A stretch of 64,000 nucleotides of DNA from Euborellia annulipes (GCA_023213315.1 JAKCPI010000352.1:1-64000); one strand, 5' to 3'; shown: positions 1-10,790, counted from the stretch's first letter. The notes: generated by a model from the sequence alone, not told the origin. Numbers and translations are program-made.

Positions 1-275
1 CCCCTGAGACGTGACATGAAGCTTTTGAACAAAATCGGCCAAAAACTTTACTGATGTACTTTTTCAGTTTTTTTTTTTTCGATTTTCCCAAAATTCGCTC
101 CGATTTTGATTGAAATTCATAAATCAATTATTTTTTAGATGCTCTTTAAAATGTATATTCTTATTTTGCCCTTGAAATCCTGACACAAAAAATCTGGTGT
201 ACAATCACAGATACAACTTACCAAAAGTAAGAGAAAGTTGTGTGCACAGAGGAGCAGTCACACCAGATTTTTTTT
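1..275 (+). repeat. Family H (HINE-like) copy 1, cut by the window edge
   Basis: Enters the window from the left and ends in the family hairpin at about 187-273, whose arms read AATCTGGTGT and CACACCAGATT. Upstream are the family signatures: the GATGTACTTTTTCAG block at 53-68 and the AAAATGTATATTCTTATTTTG block near 149. Strand is given in the proposed native direction (short terminal repeat first, hairpin last). The apical part carries GTAAGAGAAAGTTGTG, the complement of the family's 5' end. No coding potential. Confidence 0.75.
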
Positions 276-1450
276 AAAATGGTATGATTATTATTATGGA
301 CGGTGAGTGACGTTTCGGTTGTCGTTTGGTAAATAAAGGAAGAGGAGAGTACTAGAACTGGTTCGTTCGGTTTGTCCTCTCAGAAGAAAGAGAAGGAAGG
401 AAACGTGATTAGTCGTCATCTCCGCTTGTATACCTATATGCTTTTGTCACCCCATCGCCATTGCCACTCTCTCTCTATTCAGAGAGAGACATACGCCAAC
501 CACAATTCTAGGGGAGCGAGAGGGGAACCAACCGAACAACGACGCCGCCGCCGACGACGTCGACGACGACGACGCTGTTTCCGGCCCATTAAAATTTAAA
601 CTCCAATTATTTTAGCAGACAGCTTTCAAGAGTTTAAATGCCTCTCTATCCGCCGAGTGTTATTGTATGGTCTATGAATGAACTTTATTCTTTTAGACAA
701 TACTTTTTACAAATGACACCGTACTTATAGAGAGAGAGATTGTATTTATGAAAAAATAATTAACAAAAAATTATAATAAGAGCGACTCTCGGGCAAGGGC
801 CGAACCAGAGGGGGAGGGGTAATCTGGTGTGACTGGTCGTACAGCACACAATTTTTTCTTAATTTCGGTAATTTAAAGGCACATTCTGTACTTGTTTGCC
901 AGAATTTAAATACAAATCAAATTTTTAAGTATTAATATTTAAAATTTTACATTAGAAATAAATTTTTTTGCGAAAAAAAATTATTTTTTTTATCTCGGGG
1001 GGGGGGGGGGGTAATTACCCTTTTACCCCCCGCCTCCCCGGGAGTCATTGCTCTCGGGTGTTGGCATTTTTTGAAATTACAGTATTTTATTTATGTGTAG
1101 GCCTATAAAAGTTATAATTGGTCTTCACCTATTTCATTTCCTATTAACAATACATGACAAATCTTGTCAATGGTATTTAAATTAGAATGAAATGTTGAAA
1201 GTCAAATAAAGACAAATTTTACACAGATATATAAAAATTAAACAACAAAATGTATTCTCCCCTCAAAAATTCCTTTATAAAAACCCCCTTGAATATGTGA
1301 GATCGGGCTAAGTGTATAGTATGGTTTTAACAACTCCGGGACAGATACAATTTGTAAGTGTAATCTTATATTGTTAAAAAAATTTTCTATCTATTAATGT
1401 GTTATATTATGTATTTCTTATGTAGGAAAGACTGATGATGTTAAAATAAA
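276..1450. other. Mostly unassigned; GC-richer island at 300-600
   Basis: A 300-600 island is richer in GC than its surroundings and ends in a GAC/GCC trinucleotide tract at about 540-578, which reads as a poly-arginine frame only because of the repeat. No domain is recognisable; it could be a 5' UTR or exon of an unseen gene, but nothing proves that. The rest is AT-rich, with a G17-type run at about 991-1011 followed by TAATTACCC, resembling the interior of the 52769-52847 MITE. Confidence 0.35.
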
Positions 1451-1462
1451 GTTTCATTAATT

Positions 1463-1640
1463 GTAATAAAATCGGAGGCTTTAATTTTTGGCTGCTCCTG
1501 CTTGCTTCCTTGTAAAAAATTAACCCTTGATACGTATTTCGACAATTCCTTGTCATCATCAGAAGTGGTTACATTCTAATGGGCCTGACAATTGAGTAGA
1601 GCAACAGCCACCATGATCCTTGTAGTCAAGCAAAGTCAAG
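1463..1640 (-). mobile_element. Penelope-like terminal fragment with hammerhead-like motif
   Basis: Begins with the shared end module GGAGGCTTTAATTTTTGGC followed by TGCTCCTGC, seen in variant form at the ends of the foldbacks near 46830 and 26170-26190. It contains the hammerhead-like motif at 1521-1571 on the minus strand. No second arm is evident, so this looks like a single end. Assignment to Penelope-like elements rests on the motif and on analogy with the copy at 17637-17990 that keeps endonuclease sequence. Confidence 0.4.
1521..1571 (-). ncRNA. Hammerhead-ribozyme-like motif 1
   Basis: Minus strand: CTGATGA at 1562-1556, one extra T, a perfect 5-bp helix II GACAA/TTGTC closing a GGAA tetraloop, then GAAA, then TACGTATC. 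ATACGTAT is an 8-nt palindrome followed by C, which fits helix III of a dimeric hammerhead with the cleavage triplet ATC. Helix I is TTC/GAA (3 bp), one bulged A, then CCAA/TTGG (4 bp). All three helices and the core GAAA are present; the only deviation is the extra base before helix II. Confidence 0.55.
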
Positions 1641-1902
1641 GACGGCAGAATCTTGGGTGGGTGGCCTCGGCATGTGAAACCAGCATCAATTCATCCATTA
1701 TCACAAAATATGAAAATTTATTTCTTAATAAGATATAATTAATTCCCCGAAAAATCGAGGTAATGAAAGTCCAGCATAGGAGGGCCCGAACCAGCTGGGG
1801 GGAGGTCCAGGTGGTGGCGAGACTAGTATCAATATATCAATAAACCCTTAATGCTCTGAGCACCCGAGAGGGAAAATATAAAAAAGTCTTAATTTCTTTT
1901 TT

Positions 1903-2078
1903 TTTTATTTATTTATTTAATGTCTTTTTCGGCAACGGAGGCCATTTAGGCTCCGTCTCTATTTATTTTAATTTATTGGTAGCCTATTAAATTGGAATAA
2001 ATTATCGCATGAGAACGAGATGCGAACCCGGGACCCTTGGCACAGGCCAGCACTCTACCCACTACACCAAGGCCCGAG
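1903..2078 (-). repeat. tRNA-derived SINE, second family
   Basis: On the minus strand the 5' end resembles a tRNA: A-box-like TGGTGTAGTGGGTAGAGTG and a B-box-like GGGTTCGCATCTC about 35 bases later. The body contains the CGGCAACGGAGGCCATTTAGG segment related to the tail of family C, and a T-rich tract (poly-A tail on the minus strand) starts at about 1898. Confidence 0.6.
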
Positions 2079-2433
2079 AGGGCTCTTAATTTCTAAGGCT
2101 TACATAAGTTTATATTGTATTTAGGGCAGATTAAACTGAACAAACTAAAAGAGATATATAGATAAGGAACCATAAAAAATCCAAGTTTTATTATAATACA
2201 AATCTAAATTATCTATTATATTTTAATTAAATTTCAAGAGGTAAATATTTCATGATTAAAGTTTAAGGATAGAGAAAATTGTTTTTTCTTTTTTTTTATA
2301 ATTTTTATATAAAAAAAAATAATTCTATTTTAAACTCATGATATAATCATTTTTCCCCATTGATGTTTCTAAGCAGGTAGTAGACATGTTTAAATATGAT
2401 TAGCGTGAATATCACGTTTTTTTTTCAACAAAA

Positions 2434-2468
<35 letters not shown>

Positions 2469-2842
2469 AATGAAAAGAACTTGTCACAAGTAGTTTGCTC
2501 TCATCTCGCTTGCTAGTTATGATCTAATCTCAGGTAAACATAAAATAGATTAAAAGGATTACGTCAATGAAAAAAAAAAAATAGGTTTTAGAAGAATTAA
2601 AAAAAAAAAAAATGAAATTATTCAATTCTGTTCAAGATTTTCAATGAATAGTTCATCTATTGAATTTTTAATTTATTAAGTCTAGTCGCGTCGAGAACAG
2701 ATTTTAAAGGTGACGTCATTGGGCTTCTTGCACCTGAAGCGAAACTACATTCAAAAGGGGATGCAGCGATTCGTAACGGCATGAATCGTGAGTAAAGAAG
2801 TTTCACTTGAAAAAAATATTTAAATCTGAATTTCCTTCCCTT
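2079..2842. other. AT-rich spacer with long A run
   Basis: Strongly AT-rich, with an uninterrupted A run of about 30 at 2438-2467 and further A-rich patches. I see no gene or clear repeat family apart from low-complexity sequence. Confidence 0.4.
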
Positions 2843-3372
2843 TTAGTCGACAGTACGGTGCATTTGAATTCAAGATGTAAAATTTATAAACATGGGAAAA
2901 TATTTATATTCTGTTACCGTAGCAACCATTTCTCCTATCATTCCTATGGAGAACAAGAGTAAAGTGGTCTACAGCAGGGGGGGTCAAACTCGGTTTGTTT
3001 ACATTTTTTCCAATTCAAGAGAGTGGGTCTTAATTAGTTTAGTCCGAAACTATACAATTTGCTAATAAAACAAAATGAATGTGAACTAGGTTATAAGCAG
3101 TCAACAATGCTGCCAAATAGAAAAATATAAGCAAGGAGGAGCTTCATGACGTGGACCAATCAAAAACGGTGACCTGAAAATTGTTTGTTTACTAGTTTCT
3201 GGCCAACCTGTGTATTTAAAGACCTTGGTCTACAGAAGATTTCAATTGCAAAATGAAAATATGCATTTGAATGAACATCTAAAAAATAAATAAATTTTTG
3301 AATTTTAATCAAAATCTTTTTTTGAGAAAATCGAATAAATCACTGAAAAAATGAGGTTTTTCGAGAAAAAAA
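2843..3372 (-). repeat. Family H copy 2, split by a hAT MITE
   Basis: Partial copy lacking the hairpin. It starts in the GTCGACAGTACGG block and reads through the CATGGGAAAATATTTATATT, AACAAGAGTAAAGTGG and GAAGATTTCAATTGC blocks. It is interrupted by the hAT MITE at 2975-3227 and fades out near the SINE at 3384. Confidence 0.7.
2975..3227. mobile_element. hAT-type MITE (CAGGGG end), 8-bp duplication GTCTACAG
   Basis: Flanked on both sides by GTCTACAG (2967-2974 and 3228-3235), an exact 8-bp duplication inside a family H copy. The ends are CAGGGGGGGTCAAAC and GACCTTG, matching the short CA-GG/CC-TG termini of hAT elements. 253 bp, no coding capacity, hence non-autonomous. Confidence 0.75.
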
Positions 3373-3383
3373 AAACTAATTTT

Positions 3384-3560
3384 GTTTTTTTTTTTTTTTA
3401 AACACTTTTTTCTGATTCACACTCACACTCACACAGTCTTTTCGGCAACTTAGGCCATTAAGACATTAGACGATAACCGTTGTAATTAATATATATATTG
3501 GGGGTTCAGGCATTTCTATTTACGCTACCTACTACGCCAAACTCGGGGGCTAATTTTGGA
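3384..3560 (-). repeat. tRNA-derived SINE C, internally deleted
   Basis: Minus-strand copy. The tail block (GTCTTTTCGGCAACTTAGGC, preceded by the CACACTCACACTCA tract) is joined through the AGGCATTTCTATTTA block directly to the very 5' end (TACCTACTACGCCAA, CTCGGGGGC). The central palindrome and B box are missing. Confidence 0.6.
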
Positions 3561-3794
3561 GTTAATTATTCGGGATTTTTTTATTTATTCTATTAGAGTT
3601 TTTCTTCCTGCACAAATCGACATCATATTTAGTCTGATCTGATTAGCCGTTCGGAATCTACAGGGGTTTAAACTTTCAAATTAGAATTTACCGCAGCGCG
3701 GTAAAATAAAATAATAGGAAAAAAATAAATGTTGAAATCTTTAGCTGAAAACTCACACATGATTTGTAAGACGTTGTCACGTCAAAACTACACT

Positions 3795-4101
3795 GGTTTC
3801 GGCCAAAAAGTAGCCGAAACCTGAGTCTGAAAAGATGGGATGAGACTCGCATGCAAAAAAAAGTCAAATAATTTGTAAAAGCGGAAAAGGTGCGGAAAAA
3901 TTTAGTCGCCCTAAAAAAAGGTAAAATGATTTTCACTGGAGAGGGAAAAATTTTCCGCAGGGCGGAAAAAAATTTCAAAAAAGAAAAAGGTAAAATGATA
4001 TGAATTTTTTTATCGGAAATATAAGTTTCTGTTTCGGCCGAAACTAAGATTGAGGCCGAAATTCGGATTCGGCTGAAAATCTTGTTTCGTTCGGACCTTA
4101 T
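3795..4101. mobile_element. Truncated copy of the TTTCGG-rich hAT MITE
   Basis: Shares the internal blocks GAGACTCGCATGCAAAAAA and the GGTAAAATGATTTTCAC segment with the complete copies at 22333-22742 and 47007-47379, and ends in CTTGTTTCGTTCGGACCTTA, a mutated version of the family end. The left terminus is missing, so no duplication can be read. Confidence 0.6.
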
Positions 4102-4574
4102 AAAATATGAATTAGAAACTCTCTATCTATTGCTTTTAGAAAATTTGAAATAAGAGTTGGTTCTAGTTTCAAACTCCCCCCTCCCTGTAATCATATCCTT
4201 TCTGAATGAATACGGACGGATTCAGGTGACGACCAAAAATATTCCCTTCACCTAGCCTATCTATCTCTTGGGAAAATCGAAACTCCAACGGGTCTTTTTA
4301 AGAGCAAAAAAGTTGTTTTGGCCAATGAGGCTGAGAGAGTTTAAGCATTGATTTATAAGTTTCCAATCTATGTAGTACCAATATCCAATTCAAGGGGGAC
4401 TTTTTGAAATATCAAGTTATCTCTTTAACTATTGATTTTAGCTAAATAATTAGCTATACAAAATATGTATTTTCAACAAAGCCTTTTCGTTACATTTTCA
4501 AATTTTGAATTAAGGTATTTTTATCAGGATCAGGACTTAAAATTTTTTCAAATTTAATATACGAGGATGTAGTG

Positions 4575-4847
4575 CAGAGGTTGACAAACTTTTTCGGTTC
4601 CCGGCACCCTCAATATATCAGAATTTTTCTGGGACGTCCCATGGCAAATCTCAGGGCAAATCTTATGTTACTAAAACTTTTTCTTCATTTCGAATTCAGC
4701 GCAGCGAAAAATGCAGGTCATATTTACGATGGTCCGAGTAACATTTAATAAAGTAATAATATCGATAAACTTATTAATATAATAAATTGTATAGGAAAGT
4801 TTTCTCGGTGCCCTAGGATGCCGAGGCGCACAGTTTGGAAAACACTG
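4575..4847. mobile_element. hAT-type MITE, 8-bp duplication with one mismatch
   Basis: Flanked by ATGTAGTG (4567-4574) and ATTTAGTG (4848-4855). The ends are CAGAGGTTGACAAACT and AGTTTGGAAAACACTG, imperfect inverted repeats of the CAG-GTTTCCAAACT type also used at 15996 and 21036. A partial relative lies near 62090-62145, with the CTTTTTCGGTTTCCGGCGCC block on the minus strand. Confidence 0.7.
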
Positions 4848-5209
4848 ATTTAGTGTATGGGTAGCCAAATTGAAAAATAAATCTTTATTTTTTCGACGTT
4901 TCGAAGGAGAGTAGCAGCTATCAAGATCGTTGATGTTATGCAATATCAAACGATTGAATTTCGGATGGGTGAACCCGAAAAACAAGAGTGTGGAACATTC
5001 CCAGGAAACTATGGTTATAAATATAAATTAAATATGGGTCTATAAATAAATTTAAAACCCAATCTTCCCTTAGGAGCCGCAAAAGGAAAAATAAAAGTAT
5101 TTCTTCCATTGTCGTATTTACTCTAAAAGTTAATTCAGATCTATTATTTTAGTGTAAAAAGCATATAGCAAATGGCAGGTGAGTTTTTAAACAATCCTGT
5201 TCACATGTA

Positions 5210-5397
5210 CAGTGAGGGGCAATATTAAGTCTCACCCAAGCGTTTTCTACTTGTGATTATTTCATTGTTTTTATAAAAGGCAATGAAAATCTTTAGTGGA
5301 AATTTTCTAGGTTTCCATTAAAAATATATTTTTTTAAAACAATGAATTAAACACAAGTAGAAAACGCATGGGTGGGACTTAATATTGTCCCTCCCTG
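5210..5397. mobile_element. mariner-like MITE, CAGTGAGGG inverted repeats
   Basis: Terminal inverted repeats about 70 bp long begin CAGTGAGGGGCAATATTAAG and end ATATTGTCCCTCCCTG, flanked by TA on both sides. TA duplication and a CAGTG start fit the Tc1/mariner superfamily. 188 bp, no open frame of note. The sister copy at 7911-8191 is interrupted by a family H fragment. Confidence 0.75.
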
Positions 5398-5399
5398 TA

Positions 5400-6750
5400 C
5401 ATGGAGACATTATTCCAAAATTGTTTTCTTTTTGTTTTTTGTCTCAAAGAGGTCTAAAATATTGCGAATAATTAGAATATATTTTTTTGGCGATTACAAT
5501 ATTTCTACTTAGTATGCGAGAAAGTAAAAAATGGTGGACTTCTATTGAAGTTTGTCGTCAAGACAAATCAAATAACCACTAGGCAGACATTTTTGGGAAA
5601 TTTAGCTAAAAAACGAATTATTCTGATTCTGGAGATGTGAAGTCTTCACAAAAATATCCAAAAACCAAATAATTTGGAAGAAAAAAAAATTGTGCTTTTC
5701 GCATCCCACACCGGTATAGGTAAATACAAGTCAATATAAATTAAAATAATTTTTCAATAAGTAAATTTAGAAATAAATCTCAATAAACGTCAAATTTTAA
5801 GTAAAAACATTGCTACGACTCAAATACTTATATAAAAGGATGCGTTTTATTTTATTTTAAATACCGAAAAATAAAAAACTAATTTATTTTTGATCGAAGT
5901 GTTGGGCGCAATTTTTGGCCCTGATGAAGGGTAGCACATGCGCTCGAAACGTCAAACAAAAATGATTTTTTATGCTTTTCTACACTGCCATGATCTATAC
6001 TTCTTTTTTTTTTAAGATTGAACTTGAAATCTATTTTCAGATTTCGTTAACATGGAGATAACAACTTTCAATTACTTGAATTATATAACTTTATAATAAT
6101 AATAAATAATAATAATAACACAAATCAGTAGACAAGATAGAATATATAGAAATTAAAATTTAGGTCAAGTTTAAATTGCCTGGAAAGGTCAACTCTATTG
6201 ATGAATTAATTATAACCAATCACCAAAATTAACCTTTTTTTTTTCTTTTTGGAAACTGGATCTAAGAAATGTCATTAGTTCGAGAATGGGTCTAATTTAT
6301 TGAAAGAGAAGAGACCGAGAACTCTTATTGATTCTATTATTTTATTATAATCTTTCCAGTAAAGTGATTTTAAAGTTTGTGTCACAATTGAATATTTATT
6401 CCACTTTAGGAATTTTGATACGACTCTTGAAATTCAATTATAGAAATTATAATTTATACATTCGAGACAAGCGGAAATTAATGGGCAAGTGGGATTAAAA
6501 ATTAACAAATATGTAGATTATCACCAAAAAATGTAAGATAAGAGAAATTTGAAAAAAAAAATGGAGGGATAATCGCACAACATATAACAACGATTCTACC
6601 TAAAATCAATTTGTCAATTGTGCCGTCACATTAGATTTTTGGAGTGTCCGTCTGTCTGTCTTTAACCAATTCGACTCCCATTCCCGATCTTTCTAACAAG
6701 GAAAAAAATAAAAATAAAAATTTAATTAGATAATTATTATTATTTTACAT
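5400..6750. other. AT-rich spacer with one ribozyme-like motif
   Basis: No gene recognised. The hammerhead-like motif at 5911-5963 is the only clear structure. Short AATAAT runs occur near 6095-6120. Confidence 0.35.
5911..5963 (+). ncRNA. Hammerhead-ribozyme-like motif 2
   Basis: CTGATGA at 5921-5927, extra A, helix II GGGT/GCTC with G-U pairs, GAAAC at 5946-5950, then GTC. Helix I has three mismatches next to the core, then seven pairs between ATTTTTG and CAAAAAT. The core is intact but helix I is poor, so activity is doubtful. The flank (TTGGGCGCAATTTTTGGCCC) is not shared with other copies in the window. Confidence 0.4.
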
Positions 6751-6755
6751 TAGGG

Positions 6756-6822
6756 GCTCGCTGGTGTAGTGAGCTAGGATGTCGGCTTCTACAAAGAAGA
6801 TCCCTGTTCTAATCCTTGGCTG
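6756..6822 (+). repeat. tRNA-like SINE head, third family
   Basis: GGGGCTCGCTGGTGTAGTGA gives an A-box-like start, with a weak B box TGTTCTAATCC downstream. The same head occurs on the minus strand at 28905-28993. The remainder merges into the family H copy that follows. Confidence 0.5.
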
Positions 6823-6825
6823 GTA

Positions 6826-7503
6826 CTGATACATGTCGACACGAAAAAGCTGGTGTGACAAGCACAGAACACAAACTTCCGATTACCGAAAGTAAGAGAA
6901 AGTTGTATGCTGTGCGCCAGTCACATCAGATTTTTTTTAATTTTAATTCAATATATTTTTCGTGTCGACATGTATTTAGTTTCCGACAGTACGGTACATT
7001 CGATTTTCAAGATGTAAAATTATGTGAAAATATTTATATTTTGTTACCATAGCAACCATTTCTCCTATCTTTTCTATGGAGTACAAGAGTAAAGTGGTCT
7101 TCAGAAGATTTCAATCACAAAATGAGAATATACATTTTAAAGAGATCTAAAAAATAATTGATTTTTGAATGTAAAAAAAAATCGTTGGAGCAAATTTTGA
7201 GAAAATCGGAAAAAAAAACTGAAAAAGTACATCAATAAAGTACTAGTACTCTTTGATCGATTTTTGTTCAAAAGCTTCGTGTCACGTCCCAACTTAAATA
7301 TAAAATCTCAACCTCCGAGCTCTTTTCATTCTTGAGATATTTTGTTCACAGACAGACAGACAGACCATGTCGCGAAAACCACTTTTTTGGATTCAGGGAC
7401 CTCAAAACGTGAAGATCCATCAAAATCTCGACATCGAATTTTTGACATGAATCCAATACTTTCTCTCTATATATTAACATATATATAGAGGTAAGAGAAA
7501 GTA
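6826..7503 (-). repeat. Family H copy 3, hairpin in flipped orientation
   Basis: Full-length body ending in AGGTAAGAGAAAGT at 7503. The hairpin at 6840-6930 reads in the opposite sense to the body (GACAAGCACAGAAC before GTGCGCCAGTCACA), and the flanking CATGTCGACACG and CGTGTCGACATG blocks form a larger palindrome around it. The (CAGA)n tract is at about 7348-7366. Confidence 0.75.
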
Positions 7504-7789
7504 AAATGGTCATCAAAAAAATTTTGGGGGCCAGTATGATTAAAATAATTAGACGCTAAGACAGAGTGGTGACCTAGTGCGATTTTCTATTACGGTAGTA
7601 CTGGAAATAGTATCTATTGAAAAAGGAAAAAGTGAATTACAATTGAAAATTAGGGTAAAACGACATTAATTTTATTGGATATATTTTAAATTTGACAGGT
7701 TATAGAACATTTTTTTTTCTTGTTCTCACCAAGGTTTTAGGGGGAGGCGAGGGGGTGAAAACGGTAACCCCCGTCCTTGATTCTGCTAG

Positions 7790-7893
7790 TGGGTGTCGTA
7801 AAAAGACTTAAATGGCCTAAGTTGCCGAAAAGACTGTGTGTATGTATGTGTGAATGTGAGTGAGAATGGAAAAAAAGTGTGGGTTAAAAAAAA
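7790..7893 (+). repeat. SINE C, 3' part only
   Basis: Carries the tail block AAATGGCCTAAGTTGCCGAA, the GTGTGTATG/GTGAATGTGAG tract and a terminal A run. The tRNA-derived head is absent. Confidence 0.6.
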
Positions 7894-7910
7894 ACTCGAA
7901 TTCAAATGTA

Positions 7911-8191
7911 CAGTGAGGGACAATAATAAGTCCAACTCCAAACTTGTGATTATTTCATTGTTTTTTAAAAAAATCTCGACATCGAATTTTTGACATGATC
8001 GCAATACTTTCTCTCTCTATATATTTCATATAGGCTAAGAGAAAGTAAAAATATTAAATATTTTTTAATGGAAACTTTCATGGTTCAAACCTTGACAATT
8101 TTCAATAAAGATTTTCATTTTCTTTTATAAAAACAATGAAATAATCACAAGTAGAAAACGCATGGGTGGGACTTAAAATTGTCCCTCACTG
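7911..8191. mobile_element. mariner-like MITE, second copy, with H fragment inside
   Basis: Begins CAGTGAGGGACAATAATAAG and ends AATTGTCCCTCACTG, flanked by TA on both sides; related to 5210-5397. It contains an inserted end fragment of family H at 7968-8048. Confidence 0.75.
7968..8048 (-). repeat. Family H copy 4, terminal fragment
   Basis: Only the proposed 5' end of the native element is present (on the minus strand): from CTCGACATCGAATTTTTGAC to GCTAAGAGAAAGT. It lies inside the mariner-like MITE. Confidence 0.6.
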
Positions 8192-8204
8192 TACAGTACT
8201 AACG

Positions 8205-8300
8205 GAATCAAAATATATGTCGACACAAAAAATCTGGTGTGACAAGCACAGAAGACAAGTGCTGTGCGGCCAGTCACACCAGATTTTTATTTTATCCACT
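8205..8300 (+). repeat. Family H copy 5, hairpin only
   Basis: TATGTCGACACAAAAAATC leads into the family hairpin with AATCTGGTGTGACAAGCAC and CCAGTCACACCAGATT arms and a shortened apex. The rest of the element is missing. Confidence 0.65.
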
Positions 8301-9413
8301 CAATTCTACTTTTACGGGTCGTCTAAATTACAACAACCCATGGCGAAAAAATATGGGTAAACAAAGTCAAAATAAGTAAAAATTGGAAAATAATTTTTTT
8401 CTTTGGATTGAGTGACCTTTTAATCAAGAATTTCTTAAGGATTTCTAGGGGCAATACTAAATTTTATTTAGACAGACAAAAACATTATTTTAATCACACA
8501 ATAATATTATTGGCAGAAGGCAGTAAAGTCTTTTTTATTGAGCTTCAGCCTCACGATGACGTTTCGATTCAGGTTCCAGGTCGTCATAATCGCTGGAAAT
8601 TTTATTGGCACTCAATATGTATATATATATACGTGTATTGTTTTCTAGGCGGGGCCAAGTTTTAGAATGAGCGTGTACCTAAATAAATTAATTCTCTTTA
8701 ATACCTTCTGCTAAAAATATTATATAAACATTAAAGCCGCGTTTCCGCCTTCGGCGAACCCAAGATAGGGGGCTTCGCCCCCTGGACCCCCCAAGCTCGC
8801 CTACCGGCGAGCTTTGCTTCGCCTTCGGCGAGCAAATTGCCGCCTTCGGCGGGCAAGTTTGTTACATTTTAGCATGTTTCTTGGACGGCCTTCGTTAAAA
8901 ACCTGAAATTCACGGACCTTTAAACGTTCTTAACTCGTGGTCAATTCTCAATGCCTCGATTCTTCTTTACCGCAAAAACAAATTGATATCTTAACACTTT
9001 CAAAAGTTAATATAAAAAAAATCTCCAAAATGAGAATTTAATGCTCTTAAATATAGAATTTCGAAAGCTTAGGAAATCACGCTAAGGTAATAACGTAATT
9101 TGCAAATTATAAAATGATATGAAATTATTACTATCACGAAGATAAGTAGTAAATAAATTTTTTATTTCTTTATTTATTGTGTTAAATAAAGGGCCAATTA
9201 CAGAAATAGTAAATAGCTGTAAGGTACTTTCTTAAAAAGCGCTCTTTGTAATGCAGGATCATTTTGTATTATAAGATTCCTGTATATTTGAAGGGCGTAT
9301 TTGGATCATACCAGCTATAATGTCTATAATCTGCCCATATTTAACAAAAAACCGTAGACATACCAGAAAAATTGTTTTCGTTCGTAAATATATGGACTGC
9401 ATTTTCGGTTACT
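8301..9413. other. Spacer with GC-rich self-complementary block
   Basis: At about 8738-8860 a GC-rich stretch is full of the short self-complementary motif CGCCTTCGGCG and GGGGCTTCGCCCCC. Similar blocks occur near 18415, 53925 and 44520, always next to a repeat boundary, so this is probably the end of a mobile element. The rest is AT-rich with no recognised gene. Confidence 0.4.
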
Positions 9414-10205
9414 ACTTAACCTAGAGCTTTGAAATTTTATACCCATATGTAACTCCCGTGACAATGCAATATTTGATATGTCTCATTTTTGTAGGTGAAT
9501 TAATTACAAAATGGCGGCCGATCAAAAAAAGTGGGGGGAAGTTTTATAATCAAAATTTCTCCTATTTATAATTAATTTAGAGTTTCGAGCATTAGCAGAG
9601 GTGTTAAATAGCCTTTACTCTACAAAATGTGCTATTCAAAATAATTAAAAATTAATTAAATTGAGATTAGCGGCCAATTAATCACATTTCCATTGTTCGG
9701 TCCGACAAAGTTAGCGATTGAAATTACGACCAGTTCTACTTAACCTAGAGCTTTGAAATTTTATACCCATATGTAACTCCCGTGACAATACAATATTTGA
9801 TATGTCTCATCTTTGTAAGTGAATTAATTATAAAATGGCGGCCGATCAAAAAAAGTGGGGGGGGAAGTTTTATAATCAAAATTTCTCCTATTTATAATTA
9901 ATTTAGAGTTTCGAGCATTAGCAGAGGTGTTAAATAGCCTTTACTCTACAAAATGTGCTATTCAAAATTATTAAAAATTCAAAAATTCAAAATGGCGGCC
10001 AATTAATCAATTTCCATTGTTTGGTCCGACAAAGTTAGCGATCGAAATTACGACCAGTTCTAGTTAATCTAGAACTTTGAAATTTTATACACATATGTAA
10101 CTCCCGTGACAATGCAATATTTGATGTGTCTCATCTTTGTAGGTCAATTAATTTCGGCCTATCACAAAAAAGAGGGGTGAAATTTATAATCAAAAATTTC
10201 TCTTC
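9414..10205 (+). repeat. Tandem array, 324-bp unit, about 2.4 copies
   Basis: The block ACTTAACCTAGAGCTTTGAA starts at 9414 and 9738 and, slightly changed, at 10062, so the period is 324 bases both times. Each unit has an AAATGGCGGCC segment in the middle and a second one near its end in some units. The third unit is cut at about 10205. No coding potential. Confidence 0.8.
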
Positions 10206-10291
10206 TTTTAAAATACAAATTGTCTTATTGTATCGTGTATATGTATATAACTCATACGTATTAATATTTTATTACAAAAACTAAAAAGAGT

Positions 10292-10790
10292 TAAATAAAA
10301 TAATATAAAAAAAAAATTTAAAAACAACGCTTTTATAAATGTACTAAAAAGAGAAAAATAATTATGTATAATTTCTTTAAAATTATATTAAAAATTAATA
10401 TATGTTACTAAAACTAAAAGCGTTGGGCGCGCAAATTAACAATCTCTTGCAATTTGCATTGCAGAGGATCAACTAACCTTAATTCACCGATACTTGAATC
10501 AAAAAATAAAAATAAAATAAAATAATCTAACTAAAACATTTGAGTCACTTCAAACTGTTTTGCCTAACTACCCGCCAAGTCTATGGTATTAAAATGTATT
10601 CATAAAACATATAATAGGCCTATTTATACAATTAAAATTTGCAAATCCCGCGCCCAACGCTTTTAGTTTTAGTAACATATATTAATTTTTAATATAATTT
10701 TAAAGAAATTATACATAATTATTTTTCTCTTTTTAGTACATTTATAAAAGCGTTGTTTTTAAATTTTTTTTTATATTATTTTTTTCAAAT
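10292..10790. repeat. Long inverted repeat, arms about 140 bp
   Basis: The left arm (about 10292-10436) and right arm (about 10628-10790) are nearly perfect reverse complements, each containing the AAAACTAAAAGCGTTGGGCG segment or its complement. The spacer of about 190 bases is unrelated. Each arm is bounded by CAACGCTTTT-type sequence. Near identity of the arms implies recent formation or gene conversion. Superfamily unknown. Confidence 0.75.

Noticed and set aside
372..599. 75-residue frame ending in poly-arginine
   Set aside because: The arginine run comes from a GAC/GCC trinucleotide tract; there is no domain and no good start context.
9414..10205. CRISPR array
   Set aside because: The repeat unit is 324 bases with no short repeat-spacer pattern, and the genome is clearly eukaryotic.
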